Positions 15,719-23,500 of a stretch of 64,000 nucleotides of DNA are shown in pieces. The notes beneath the pieces are model-generated. The model did not search any database, had not been told where the DNA came from, and worked only from the letters and a program-made list of their open reading frames with translations. The DNA lies in assembly GCA_964506685.1 (NCBI GenBank), contig CAZDMQ010000007.1, positions 15,306-79,305 of the forward strand, in the 5' to 3' direction. Each line of letters begins with the position of its first letter. Positions within the stretch are counted from its first letter, which is position 1. The stretch is from UBA5336 sp964506685. Its GTDB lineage: Bacteria; Pseudomonadota; Alphaproteobacteria; Caulobacterales; Hyphomonadaceae. A program made the position numbers and the translations under genes.

Positions 15719-17020
15719 ATGACGGGAACTGAAGGTCTTTCGCGCGCGCTTGGACTGGCAGTGTTGATCGCGGTTCTTTTCGCGCGATCCGTCGCGGCCG
15801 AACCGCTCCTGCTGCGAGGCGGCAATGTGCTGGATGTCAGATCCGGGAAGGTGCTGGCCGATCACGAGGTGCTGGTGAATGACGGGCGGATTGTCGGCGT
15901 CGGTCGACGCGGCAGTCTTGACGTTCCGGACACGGCGAGGCGCGTGGACATGCGGGGCGCGACGCTACTGCCTGGGCTGACTGACAGTCATGTCCACCTG
16001 ACGAGCCGGGCAGATATCCATGGCTACAGGCGACTGGCTGTCTCCCTGCCACGGGCGACCGTGTCGGGCGTCGCGAACGCGGAACGGACACTGCGAGCCG
16101 GCTTCACCACCGTTCGCAATCTCGGCGGTCCGGGCTTCGCAGCTGTCGCCCTGCGGGATGCTGTCGATGAGGGTGAAATACCGGGCCCGCGCATCATTCC
16201 GGCAGGCCCGGCCATCGGGATCACGGGCGGCCATTGCGATAACAACCTGCTGCCGGCGCGTTATGGCGACGTTGCCGGCGGGGTCGCTGACGGGCCCTGG
16301 GCCGTCCGTCAGAAAGTGCGGGAAAATGTCAAATATGGCGCCGAGGTGATCAAGTTCTGCGGCACCGGTGGCGTCCTGTCCAAGGGAACCACGATCGGTG
16401 CCCAGCAATTCACGCCAGAGGAAATGGCCGCGATCGTCGATGAAGCGCACTTGCTCGGCCGCAAGGTTGCCGCTCATGCGCATGGGGCGAAGGGTATCGG
16501 CGCGGCGATCGAAGCCGGCGTGGACTCGGTTGAACACGCGAGTCTCATTGATGATGACGGACTCGCAGCGGCCGTCCGGCGTGGGACCTACCTGTCGATG
16601 GACATCTATGTCTCCGATTTCATCCTCTCGGAAGGAGAAGCCGCAGGAATCCTGCCCGAGAGCCTCGACAAGGAACGCCAGGTCGGACAGGCGCAGCGGG
16701 AAAGATTCCGCGCGGCGGTCGAGGCCGGGGCAAGAATCGCGTTCGGAACGGATGCGGGGGTCTATTCCCATGGCCTCAATGCCCGCCAGTTTGCCTATAT
16801 GGTCGAGTGGGGCATGACGCCGCTTCAGGCCATCCAGGCAGCGACCATTGGCAATGCCGCCCTGTTCGGCCTGCAGGACGAGATCGGCGAGATCATGCCG
16901 GGCAAGGTTGCCGATATCATCGCCGTCGACGGCAATCCCCTCGAATCGATCCGCGAACTGGAAAGTGTCGACTTCGTGATGAAGGGCGGCGAGATTTTCG
17001 TCTCTGCTCTCCCCGATTAG
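15719..17020 (+). CDS. Secreted amidohydrolase family protein (Xaa-Pro dipeptidase-like)
   Basis: A 433-residue metal-dependent amidohydrolase with a signal peptide (hydrophobic residues about 10-24, ending VAAEP). Metal-binding motifs in order are DSHVHL (HxH, about residue 90), VIKFCGTGGV (the Lys expected to be carbamylated), HAHG, VEHAS and FGTDAGVYSHG (Asp). It resembles periplasmic members acting on dipeptides or acyl-amino acids, such as Caulobacter Xaa-Arg/Xaa-Pro amidohydrolases, but the substrate is not defined. The ATG at 15719 directly precedes the signal peptide and follows GGAGGGAT. It is convergent with pspF, with 11 bases between the stops. Confidence 0.88.
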   Translation: MTGTEGLSRALGLAVLIAVLFARSVAAEPLLLRGGNVLDVRSGKVLADHEVLVNDGRIVGVGRRGSLDVPDTARRVDMRGATLLPGLTDSHVHLTSRADIHGYRRLAVSLPRATVSGVANAERTLRAGFTTVRNLGGPGFAAVALRDAVDEGEIPGPRIIPAGPAIGITGGHCDNNLLPARYGDVAGGVADGPWAVRQKVRENVKYGAEVIKFCGTGGVLSKGTTIGAQQFTPEEMAAIVDEAHLLGRKVAAHAHGAKGIGAAIEAGVDSVEHASLIDDDGLAAAVRRGTYLSMDIYVSDFILSEGEAAGILPESLDKERQVGQAQRERFRAAVEAGARIAFGTDAGVYSHGLNARQFAYMVEWGMTPLQAIQAATIGNAALFGLQDEIGEIMPGKVADIIAVDGNPLESIRELESVDFVMKGGEIFVSALPD

Positions 17021-17031
17021 GGTGTTCGGCC

Positions 17032-18291
17032 TCAGGGCGGCGAGACCGACACGGTCTGGGTCTCGTCGCTGCCGGTCTTGCGGCTGGCTTGCCGGCCATA
17101 GCCATGCTTTTTGAGAAGGCCGCGAAACTGGTGATATGACAGGCCGAGGAGTCGGGCAGCGCGGCCCTGATGCCCGCCAGATTCTGCCAGGGCGGCGTCG
17201 ATGAGCTGCATTTCGTAGCGGGCGACTGCCCGCTGGAAGTCCGCCGGTACGGACGCGTCGGGATGCACGGTCGAAGACTGCCCTGCCTCGCCGTTTCGCT
17301 GTTCGTGCCGGCGTGGCTCGTACGTGGGACCTGGCTCCGGGCCTGGCTCCGGNNNNNNNNNNNNNNNNNNNNNNNNNNNNNNNNNNNNNNNNNNNNNNNN
17401 NNNNNNNNNNNNNNNNNNNNNNNNNNNNNNNNNNNNNNNNNNNNNNNNNNNNCCTGGCTCCGGGCCTGGCTCCGGACCAGGCCCCGGGCCGGTCGCGGGC
17501 CGCCAGGGCGAAGCAAAGGGGTCCAGCGCGGCGGGATCGAAGCGAACCGGGTCAGCCGGGCTTTCCAGCAGGGCCATGTGCGTCAGTCTTTCGGCGAAAT
17601 TCCGCAACTCGCGAACATTGCCCGGCCAGGAATGGGCCTCGATTGCAGCAATGGCAGAGGGGGCAAACCCGGGAAAGTCCATGCGCATCTCGATCGCCAT
17701 GCGGCGCGCGAAATGGTCGGCCAGAAGTGAGGCGTCGCCGCTGCGCGCGCGAAGGGGCGGCAGAGTGATCACGTCGAACGCCAGCCGGTCTAGAAGATCG
17801 GCGCGAAAGCCGCCGCTGCGCACGCGCGACGGAAGATCCACGTTCGTGGCGGCCACCACCCGGACATCCGTTGTCAGTACCTTTTCGCCACCCAGCCTCT
17901 GGTACTGGCCATATTCGACAACACGCAGCAGCTTTTCCTGCACACGGCTGGACGCCGTGGCAATCTCATCGAGGAACAAGGTTCCGCCATCTGCCAGTTC
18001 GAACCGCCCCGCCCGGCGCTCGGCCGCGCCGGTAAAGGCGCCGCGCTCATGCCCGAACAGTTCCGAATCCAGCAGCTCCTCTGACAGCGCCGCACAATTG
18101 ACCTTGATGAACGGGCCCTCCCATCGGCTCGAAAGGAAGTGCAACCGCTCGCCGATCAGTTCCTTGCCCGTCCCACGCTCACCAATGAGCAGGAGCGGTC
18201 TATCCAGCGGCGCCACGCGGCTCGCATGCTCAAGCGCCTCCAGCCAGGCCGGTGCTTCGCCGATCAATTGAGGGGCATGGCGGGTCAACAT
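17032..18291 (-). CDS. pspF: Sigma-54-dependent activator PspF (gene interrupted by assembly gap)
   Basis: Enhancer-binding AAA+ protein that activates the psp operon with sigma-54 RNA polymerase. As in other PspF proteins there is no receiver domain: the AAA+ domain starts at once, with Walker A GERGTGKE (about 37-44), GHERGAFTGA (sigma-54 contact, about 80-89) and Walker B GGTLFLDE. The C-terminal Fis-type helix-turn-helix is GHQGRAARLLGLSYHQFRGL. Between them is a Gly-Pro-Glu-Pro repeat linker that contains 100 N, so true length and frame are unknown. E. coli PspF lacks such a linker. The gene is divergent from the psp operon it should control. Confidence 0.92.
   Translation of the reverse strand: MLTRHAPQLIGEAPAWLEALEHASRVAPLDRPLLLIGERGTGKELIGERLHFLSSRWEGPFIKVNCAALSEELLDSELFGHERGAFTGAAERRAGRFELADGGTLFLDEIATASSRVQEKLLRVVEYGQYQRLGGEKVLTTDVRVVAATNVDLPSRVRSGGFRADLLDRLAFDVITLPPLRARSGDASLLADHFARRMAIEMRMDFPGFAPSAIAAIEAHSWPGNVRELRNFAERLTHMALLESPADPVRFDPAALDPFASPWRPATGPGPGPEPGPEPXXXXXXXXXXXXXXXXXXXXXXXXXXXXXXXXXXPEPGPEPGPTYEPRRHEQRNGEAGQSSTVHPDASVPADFQRAVARYEMQLIDAALAESGGHQGRAARLLGLSYHQFRGLLKKHGYGRQASRKTGSDETQTVSVSPP
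17333..17484 (-). repeat. 12-bp tandem repeat in the pspF linker, spanning the gap
   Basis: Both flanks of the N run carry copies of the unit CCTGGCTCCGGG (plus strand), which encodes a Pro-Gly-Pro-Glu type tetrapeptide in the pspF frame. At least two copies are visible on each side. Because the unit is a multiple of three, copy-number changes would keep the frame. The repeat is the likely reason the assembly broke here. Confidence 0.8.
17353..17452. other. Assembly gap (100 N)
   Basis: One hundred undetermined bases, the conventional placeholder for a gap of unknown size. It lies inside pspF in a tandem repeat; the number of N does not measure the missing sequence. Confidence 0.99.
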
Positions 18292-18305
18292 GTTTGTTGT
18301 ATTAC

Positions 18306-18320
18306 ACCAATATTATTGGT
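18306..18320. promoter_or_regulatory. Palindrome in the pspF-psp intergenic region (putative operator)
   Basis: A perfect inverted repeat ACCAATA-T-TATTGGT lies 15 bases upstream of the pspF start codon within a distinctly AT-rich divergent region (18292-18420). In E. coli PspF binds upstream activating sequences in the equivalent region and represses its own gene. Position makes this a candidate PspF or other regulator site; binding is not shown by sequence. Confidence 0.4.
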
Positions 18321-18427
18321 CAAAAAAGCCCTTCGTTTCGTTAAATACCCTGAATTTCTTCAGCCCGATCGGTGCCCTGTCTCTTTAATTCTCATGATAA
18401 CAGTGACTTACAAGCTTAACGCCAGAC

Positions 18428-18443
18428 TGGCACGCCGCTTGAA
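18428..18443 (+). promoter_or_regulatory. Putative sigma-54 promoter of the psp operon
   Basis: TGGCACGCCGCTTGAA matches the -24/-12 consensus TGGCACG-N4-TTGCW except at the -12 C (A here). The -24 TGGCACG is perfect and the spacing is correct. It lies about 60 bases upstream of the first small gene and 230 upstream of pspA. The presence of divergent pspF makes this the expected kind of promoter. Confidence 0.65.
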
Positions 18444-18500
18444 GAAGGAAGGGGGCTCATGGCTGCAGGGGCCGTGACCCACAAGGAGACGATCAGAACC

Positions 18501-18632
18501 ATGCACGATCAGACAGACACTTCCCGCCAGCCCAGCGACGCCGCCCGTCTCGGACACTGGCTCAGGACGCGGCCCGCCGAAAGCTGGCTGTTCTTCGCTG
18601 CCGGCCTCGTCATTGGCAGCCTCTTTCTCTGA
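18501..18632 (+). CDS. 43-residue single-pass membrane microprotein, first gene of the psp operon
   Basis: A short frame starting at ATG 18501 and ending TGA 18630-18632. The product has a polar N-terminus (MHDQTDTSRQPSDAARLGHW) and one hydrophobic C-terminal segment (WLFFAAGLVIGSLFL, about residues 29-43). AAGGAG at 18483-18488 lies upstream at fair spacing. It sits between the sigma-54 promoter and pspA, so it should be induced with the psp genes. I do not recognise a family; it may play a role like PspD or PspG, small membrane Psp proteins of enterobacteria. Coding nature rests on position, ribosome-binding site and membrane segment. Confidence 0.6.
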   Translation: MHDQTDTSRQPSDAARLGHWLRTRPAESWLFFAAGLVIGSLFL

Positions 18633-18676
18633 TCGGCCCGCCATCCACACACAACAACAACAAGGAGACTTTGCAG

Positions 18677-19363
18677 ATGGGTATGTTTTCCCGCCTCAGT
18701 GACATCATCAACTCGAACATCAATGCGATGCTCGACAAGGCCGAAGACCCCGAAAAGATCGCCCGCCTGATGATCCAGGAAATGGAGGATACGCTGGTTG
18801 AGGTCCGCACGGCCGCCGCCCGCGCCATGGCCGACAAGAAGGAAATGCAGCGCGCGATCGACCACTACACCCGGCAACAGGCGGAATGGGAAGCCAAGGC
18901 GGAACTGGCGATCGACAAGGGTCGCGAGGATCTTGCCCGCGGCGCGCTGGCTGCCAAGCAGAAGGCCGAGGCCGAGATCGGGCGCCGGCAACAGGCGATG
19001 GAGCTCGCCGAGGAGGCTTTCGAGAAGCGCCAGGAGGACCTTGGCAAGCTGCAGGAAAAGCTCGCCGAGGCAAAGGCCAGGCACCGCGCGCTGATGATGC
19101 GCCGGGATGCGGCCGAACAGCGGATCCGGATGCGCAGCCAGGTCTATGACGGCCGCGTCGATGACGCGCTCGCCCGCTATGCCAATGTCGAGCGGAAGGT
19201 GGACGAAATGGAAGCCTATGCCGACCAGATCAAGGGCCACGAACCGACGCTGGAGGCCGAATTTGCCGCGCTGGAACGCAATGAGTCCGTCGAGAAGGAG
19301 CTTGAGGCGCTGAAGGCGAAACGGGCGCAGGGCGCCGGCAAGTCCGCGCAAGGGGAGGACTGA
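18677..19363 (+). CDS. pspA: Phage shock protein A
   Basis: A 228-residue PspA/IM30/ESCRT-III-like coiled-coil protein that binds stressed inner membrane and, in enterobacteria, inhibits PspF. The start MGMFSRLSDIINSNINAMLD is the amphipathic helix with the classic pattern, followed by EDPEKIARLMIQEMEDTLVE. Long heptad-rich helices cover about residues 25-215. The ATG at 18677 has the strong site AAGGAG at 18662-18667. It heads the row pspA, 39-codon ORF, pspB, pspC with very tight spacing. Confidence 0.96.
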   Translation: MGMFSRLSDIINSNINAMLDKAEDPEKIARLMIQEMEDTLVEVRTAAARAMADKKEMQRAIDHYTRQQAEWEAKAELAIDKGREDLARGALAAKQKAEAEIGRRQQAMELAEEAFEKRQEDLGKLQEKLAEAKARHRALMMRRDAAEQRIRMRSQVYDGRVDDALARYANVERKVDEMEAYADQIKGHEPTLEAEFAALERNESVEKELEALKAKRAQGAGKSAQGED

Positions 19364-19366
19364 TCC

Positions 19367-19486
19367 ATGCTCATGCCACTTGCCGTCCTCGGTGCCATCC
19401 TGGGCCTGCTCACCGCGCCCGGCCTGGTCGCCCAGCATCTCGCCGCCCGCCGCGCCGAAGGCCACGACAGCGAAACGGAGGCCTAG
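19367..19486 (+). CDS. 39-residue membrane microprotein between pspA and pspB
   Basis: Frame from ATG 19367 to TAG 19484-19486. The product begins with a hydrophobic segment (MLMPLAVLGAILGLLTAPGL, about residues 1-22) and ends in a short polar tail (HLAARRAEGHDSETEA). It starts 3 bases after the pspA stop and ends 3 bases before the pspB start, with GGGGAGG just upstream inside pspA. The exact fit between two psp genes supports a real gene. No family recognised; it is probably a membrane partner of the Psp system. Confidence 0.65.
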   Translation: MLMPLAVLGAILGLLTAPGLVAQHLAARRAEGHDSETEA

Positions 19487-19489
19487 CCC

Positions 19490-19750
19490 ATGGACCCCGA
19501 AATACTCATCGCACTGGTCTCGGTCCTTTCCCTGTTCGTGATCCTCCCGGGCATGGTGTTCCACTACATCACCCTGTGGCGGAAACAGCGATCTTTGATG
19601 CCCGACGACGAGAAGATGCTCGAAGACCTCTGGCGCTCAGCGAAACGGATGGAACGCCGGATCGAGACCCTCGAAGCGCTCATCGACAGTGAAACGGCAG
19701 ATCGCCAGGCGCGCCCGACGCCCGAAACAACAAGGAAATTCGACACATGA
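19490..19750 (+). CDS. pspB: Envelope stress response membrane protein PspB
   Basis: An 86-residue inner-membrane protein with one N-terminal transmembrane helix (IALVSVLSLFVILPGMVFHY, about residues 7-26) and a cytosolic heptad helix (DEKMLEDLWRSAKRMERRIE, about 40-59), the usual PspB layout. In enterobacteria PspB with PspC senses membrane stress and releases PspF from PspA. Its stop overlaps the pspC start by 4 bases (ATGA), implying coupled translation. Confidence 0.92.
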   Translation: MDPEILIALVSVLSLFVILPGMVFHYITLWRKQRSLMPDDEKMLEDLWRSAKRMERRIETLEALIDSETADRQARPTPETTRKFDT

Positions 19751-20160
19751 CCCAGGACTTCAATGCCTCACCAAACCCAACCCGCTTCAAGCGCTCGCGC
19801 ACAGACCGCGTGATTGCCGGGGTGTGTGGCGGGCTGGCCGAACGCTTCGGCTGGGAGCCGCTGCTGGTCCGCCTGCTGGCCGTCGCGAGCTTTTTCCTGA
19901 TGTTCGGCCCGCTGGTGATCATCGCCTACATGGTGGTCTGGCTGATCACACCCTCGCGAAGCCGGGCTGACTATGTCGGGACGGGGGACACGGAGGAGGC
20001 CGCTTTCTGGCGCGGGGTTTCCGACAGCCCGCGCGTCACCTTCGGCAATCTCCGGTATACCTACATGGATCTTGAAGAGCGCCTGCGCCGCCTCGAACGC
20101 GACGTGACGTCCGATGAATGGCGCCTGCGCCGGGCGTTCCGCGATCTCGAAGGCAAATGA
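19747..20160 (+). CDS. pspC: Envelope stress response membrane protein PspC
   Basis: A 137-residue protein with the PspC domain at about residues 17-70: RVIAGVCGGLAERFGWEPLL is the canonical signature, followed by a transmembrane helix (LLAVASFFLMFGPLVIIAYM). The C-terminal half has a helix (YMDLEERLRRLERDVTSDEW) that in E. coli contacts PspB or PspA. It completes the sensor pair with PspB. Confidence 0.93.
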   Translation: MTQDFNASPNPTRFKRSRTDRVIAGVCGGLAERFGWEPLLVRLLAVASFFLMFGPLVIIAYMVVWLITPSRSRADYVGTGDTEEAAFWRGVSDSPRVTFGNLRYTYMDLEERLRRLERDVTSDEWRLRRAFRDLEGK

Positions 20161-20227
20161 AACGACAAGGGTAAGCAAGCCCCGGGCAGGCGCCTGGCGG
20201 GCCCCGAAACAGGAAAGGATCATCGCC

Positions 20228-20581
20228 ATGCGGCAGGGGACACGAACACGACGGAAAGGGCCCGGGAGCGGGTGGGTCGGCCTCGCAGCCATTGCCGGTC
20301 TCGCCAGCCTCATCATGCTCGACATGGCCCGCGACGGCCTGGCCTGGCAGGCCGGACCCCTCGCGATCTCCATGGACCTCGAGCCCGGGCGCGGCCTGGC
20401 CATCAGCTTCGAGCGGCCCCGGCCGCCCGCGCGCCATGGTTTTGCCCAATGGCCCGCGGCACCCGCTCTGGCAGGAGAGGAGGCGCTCTACTCCTCGACG
20501 GTGTATGACCCGGTGGGAGAGATCCGCCGCAGCAGTCCGCTCACCGTGTCTTCGTCGAATTTCAGCCGGAACTTGAAGTAG
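20228..20581 (+). CDS. Putative membrane protein at the end of the psp operon
   Basis: A 117-residue frame starting at ATG 20228 after AGGAAAGGA (20211-20219), 67 bases downstream of pspC. The N-terminus is basic (MRQGTRTRRKGPGS), followed by one transmembrane segment (WVGLAAIAGLASLIMLDMAR, about residues 15-34) and a proline-rich polar part. Its last 94 bases overlap the 3' end of the convergent 1702-codon gene, which is unusual; the C-terminal residues may be shaped by that overlap. No family recognised. The ribosome-binding site and membrane segment support it, but it could be non-coding. Confidence 0.45.
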   Translation: MRQGTRTRRKGPGSGWVGLAAIAGLASLIMLDMARDGLAWQAGPLAISMDLEPGRGLAISFERPRPPARHGFAQWPAAPALAGEEALYSSTVYDPVGEIRRSSPLTVSSSNFSRNLK

Positions 20582-23500
20582 ATGCCCTCGCGCGTGTATT
20601 CGGCGGCAGCGAAATCCTCGTCCACGAATCCCTGGATATTGTAACCGACGCTGGCCCAGATGTTCTCCTTCGGCGAGAAGCTGACGCTTGGGCCGATGGA
20701 GTACTCGCTGGTCCCGGACGAGGTCGATTGCATCCAGGCCCCGGACAGGCCGACATCGACGCGCCGGGTGAGATCATGGCGCAGCTCGCCGCCCAGCAAG
20801 TGGGTCCAGCCATCATAGCGCAGGGCATTGATCTCCGTGGTCGTGTACTTGACGCCCCAGAAGGTCGAGACCTGGCTGGCATCGCCAAGCCGCTGGTTAT
20901 AGGCGAAATTATTGACGAGTTTCACGGTCTGGCCCGCCGAGGGCGTCTCGTTCACCTTGAGGTCGATGCGGTCGAACACGATCCGGCCCTCGCCGCGCGG
21001 ACGATAGGACGTGGCCAGCCGCAATTCCGCATCCGTGCTCTCGCGGCCCTCGCCCTGGTCGCGGTTCTCGAGCCGCAACGCGCCGGCAAAGGACAGGACT
21101 TCGCTGAGTTCACGGGCGGCGCCGAGGCCGACGGAATGGCGGGTCTCATCGGCTGTGTCGCGGATTTCCCAGCGCCCCGAGCCAGCCGTGGCCTCGCCGA
21201 GATAGCCCAGGCCGACATAGGCGGAGGTGAAGCCTTCATCGCGGCTGAAGGGATTGCCGGCGGCCGCCTCGAAGGGAGACACCGGATCGTCGGCCAGCGG
21301 GTCGAAGCCGTCATCGCTGGCATCGATCCTTGCCCGGTTGGCAAGGCCCGCGCTGGCACTCCACACCGGGCTGAGCTGCACGCTCTGGTCGAGCCCGACG
21401 GTCGAAGCCAGACGGCGGCCATTCTCCTGGGTGAGTTCGTCGAGCCCGGCCGACAGCCGTGCCCCGCGCCAGGGCGAAGCCGAGAGCCCCGCCAGCGTGT
21501 TGGTGCCGGACGCATTGACGCCATTCAGCATCTCGTGGCGAAGGTTGAGATTGATGCCGGCGAACAAGGCCTGGTCCGCGCTGACAATGGTGCGCTCGGG
21601 GAACAGGGCGGCCTCGTCGCCGCTCCCGCCCGAATGGCTGATCGGCGCCTCGTGGGACACACCAAGGGTCAGGCCGAGCTCGGGAAAGGTCTTGCTCGCC
21701 TCGCCGGTCGCCAGCAGGGAGTCGCGGCTGCCGGTGTTGAGGTCTTCCCTTATCGCACGGACCCCGACGCCTGCGCTCAGCGTGCGCGAGGTCTGCCGCA
21801 CGGCGAGGTCGGCAATATTCCGGGTCTCGTCGGTATCCAGTGCTTCTTCCCGCAGGGCCTGGCCGGTGACGCTGCGCACCTTCACCTCGTTGGTCCGCGG
21901 ATCGACGTGTTCGGACAGGATGGCATCGGCCTCGACACCGGCCCGCCGGATTGTGGCCGTGCTCGAACGGGTCTGGCCGACACCGAAATTCTCGTCCTCC
22001 TGGCGCAGGAATGCGCGGCCGCCGAACCGCTTGTGCACGGCCAGGCCCTCCAGCAGGAAGGCATTTGCCGTTTCACCCCCGGCACCATCGGCAGCCTCAT
22101 CGGTCATCGAGGTACCGATCTCCCCGCGCAGCTGCACGCCATCGCTGACCTGCGCTTTCATGTCGATCCCGGCCATGGTCACGGGCACGTCACTGGCCTG
22201 CCGGCCGGAGTCGTCGCGGATCACGCTGGCGCCTGCTTCGAACCGGCCCCGCAGCCCGCGCACCGCTGCCCGGCCGCCGGCACTGATCACGCGCTCGCCG
22301 CTGTTGCGGGCCTCGTACTCGGCAACGATGACATTCGGATTGAAGTCGAGATCGGTCGGGGCCAGCGGGGCGCGCAGCCGCAGCTCGCCGGTCAGGTAGT
22401 CGATTTCATAATCCCGGTCGCGCTCGAGGGTCTTGGTCGACACGACCTCGTCGGGGCGGAAGCGATTTCGGGTCTCGATGACGATGGATTCCGATGACCG
22501 CACGATCGGCGCAGCGGCAAGCTGGTACGGACCGGACGTGCCGTCGGCGGCCAGTTCGTCGAGCTGGTAGAGCTGGTTGGTTTCCGAAACGAAGCCCGTC
22601 GCCTCGAACCGTTCGGTGACATAGTCCGCCTTCAGGCCCGAGACCCGGCGGCCATAGCGCAGCAGTTCGCTGTCATTAAGATCGGTGTTGAAATCACCGA
22701 ACATCAGCATGGCGGTGTTCTTCTCGAGCCGGACGAAGACCGGATACCGGCTTTCGGCATCGTCGCCCTGGAAGGTGCGGTCGCCATAAAGGGTGTAATA
22801 GGCATTGGGATCGATGCGGTTGAACACCTCCTCATCCTCCCGGCCGCGCCGCTTCGCCGTGTCGATGGCCACCGTCAGCAGCCAGTCGCCCTTCACCATG
22901 CCCTTGGCGAACAGGGCCGCCCGTCCGGGCGACTGCAGCTCACCATCGGCGAGTTCAAGCGTGCCATCGGCAAGGCCGACGACGATCCAGTCGCGCCGTT
23001 CGGGGCGCAGATAGGCGGTCACGTCCTCGATGCGCTTGCCGGAGACCGGAACATCGAGCCGGATGCGGCCGGTCTCCAGCGTCGGCGCCAGTTCGATGCG
23101 GGCGATGCCGTCATTGCCGACGGTGATCATGTTGGCGAGATTGCCGGGCCGGTCGACCGGACGCAGCGAATCGAGGGCATCCTCCTCGGCCAGGCGATAG
23201 GGCGGCGGCACATTGACATCGACCACGGTGCCCTTGCGCACCGGACGCCCGTTCGCATCCTCGAAGCGCACCGCGATCACCGGCCGGGTGCGACCATCGG
23301 CGACCAGCACGGACTGGTCATCGACCAGTCGGGCCCGGTCGGCCTCGGTGACGTACCAGAGGGTCTTCCGGAGCGTCTCACGCTGGCCATCGGGGCCGGT
23401 CACCTCCGCCTCGATCAGGTTCTCGCCCTGCACGAGGTCCAGCCCGCGCCAGCGCAGCAGGGCGCGGGTGCGGTCACCCGAGACGATGGACTGCTGGATA

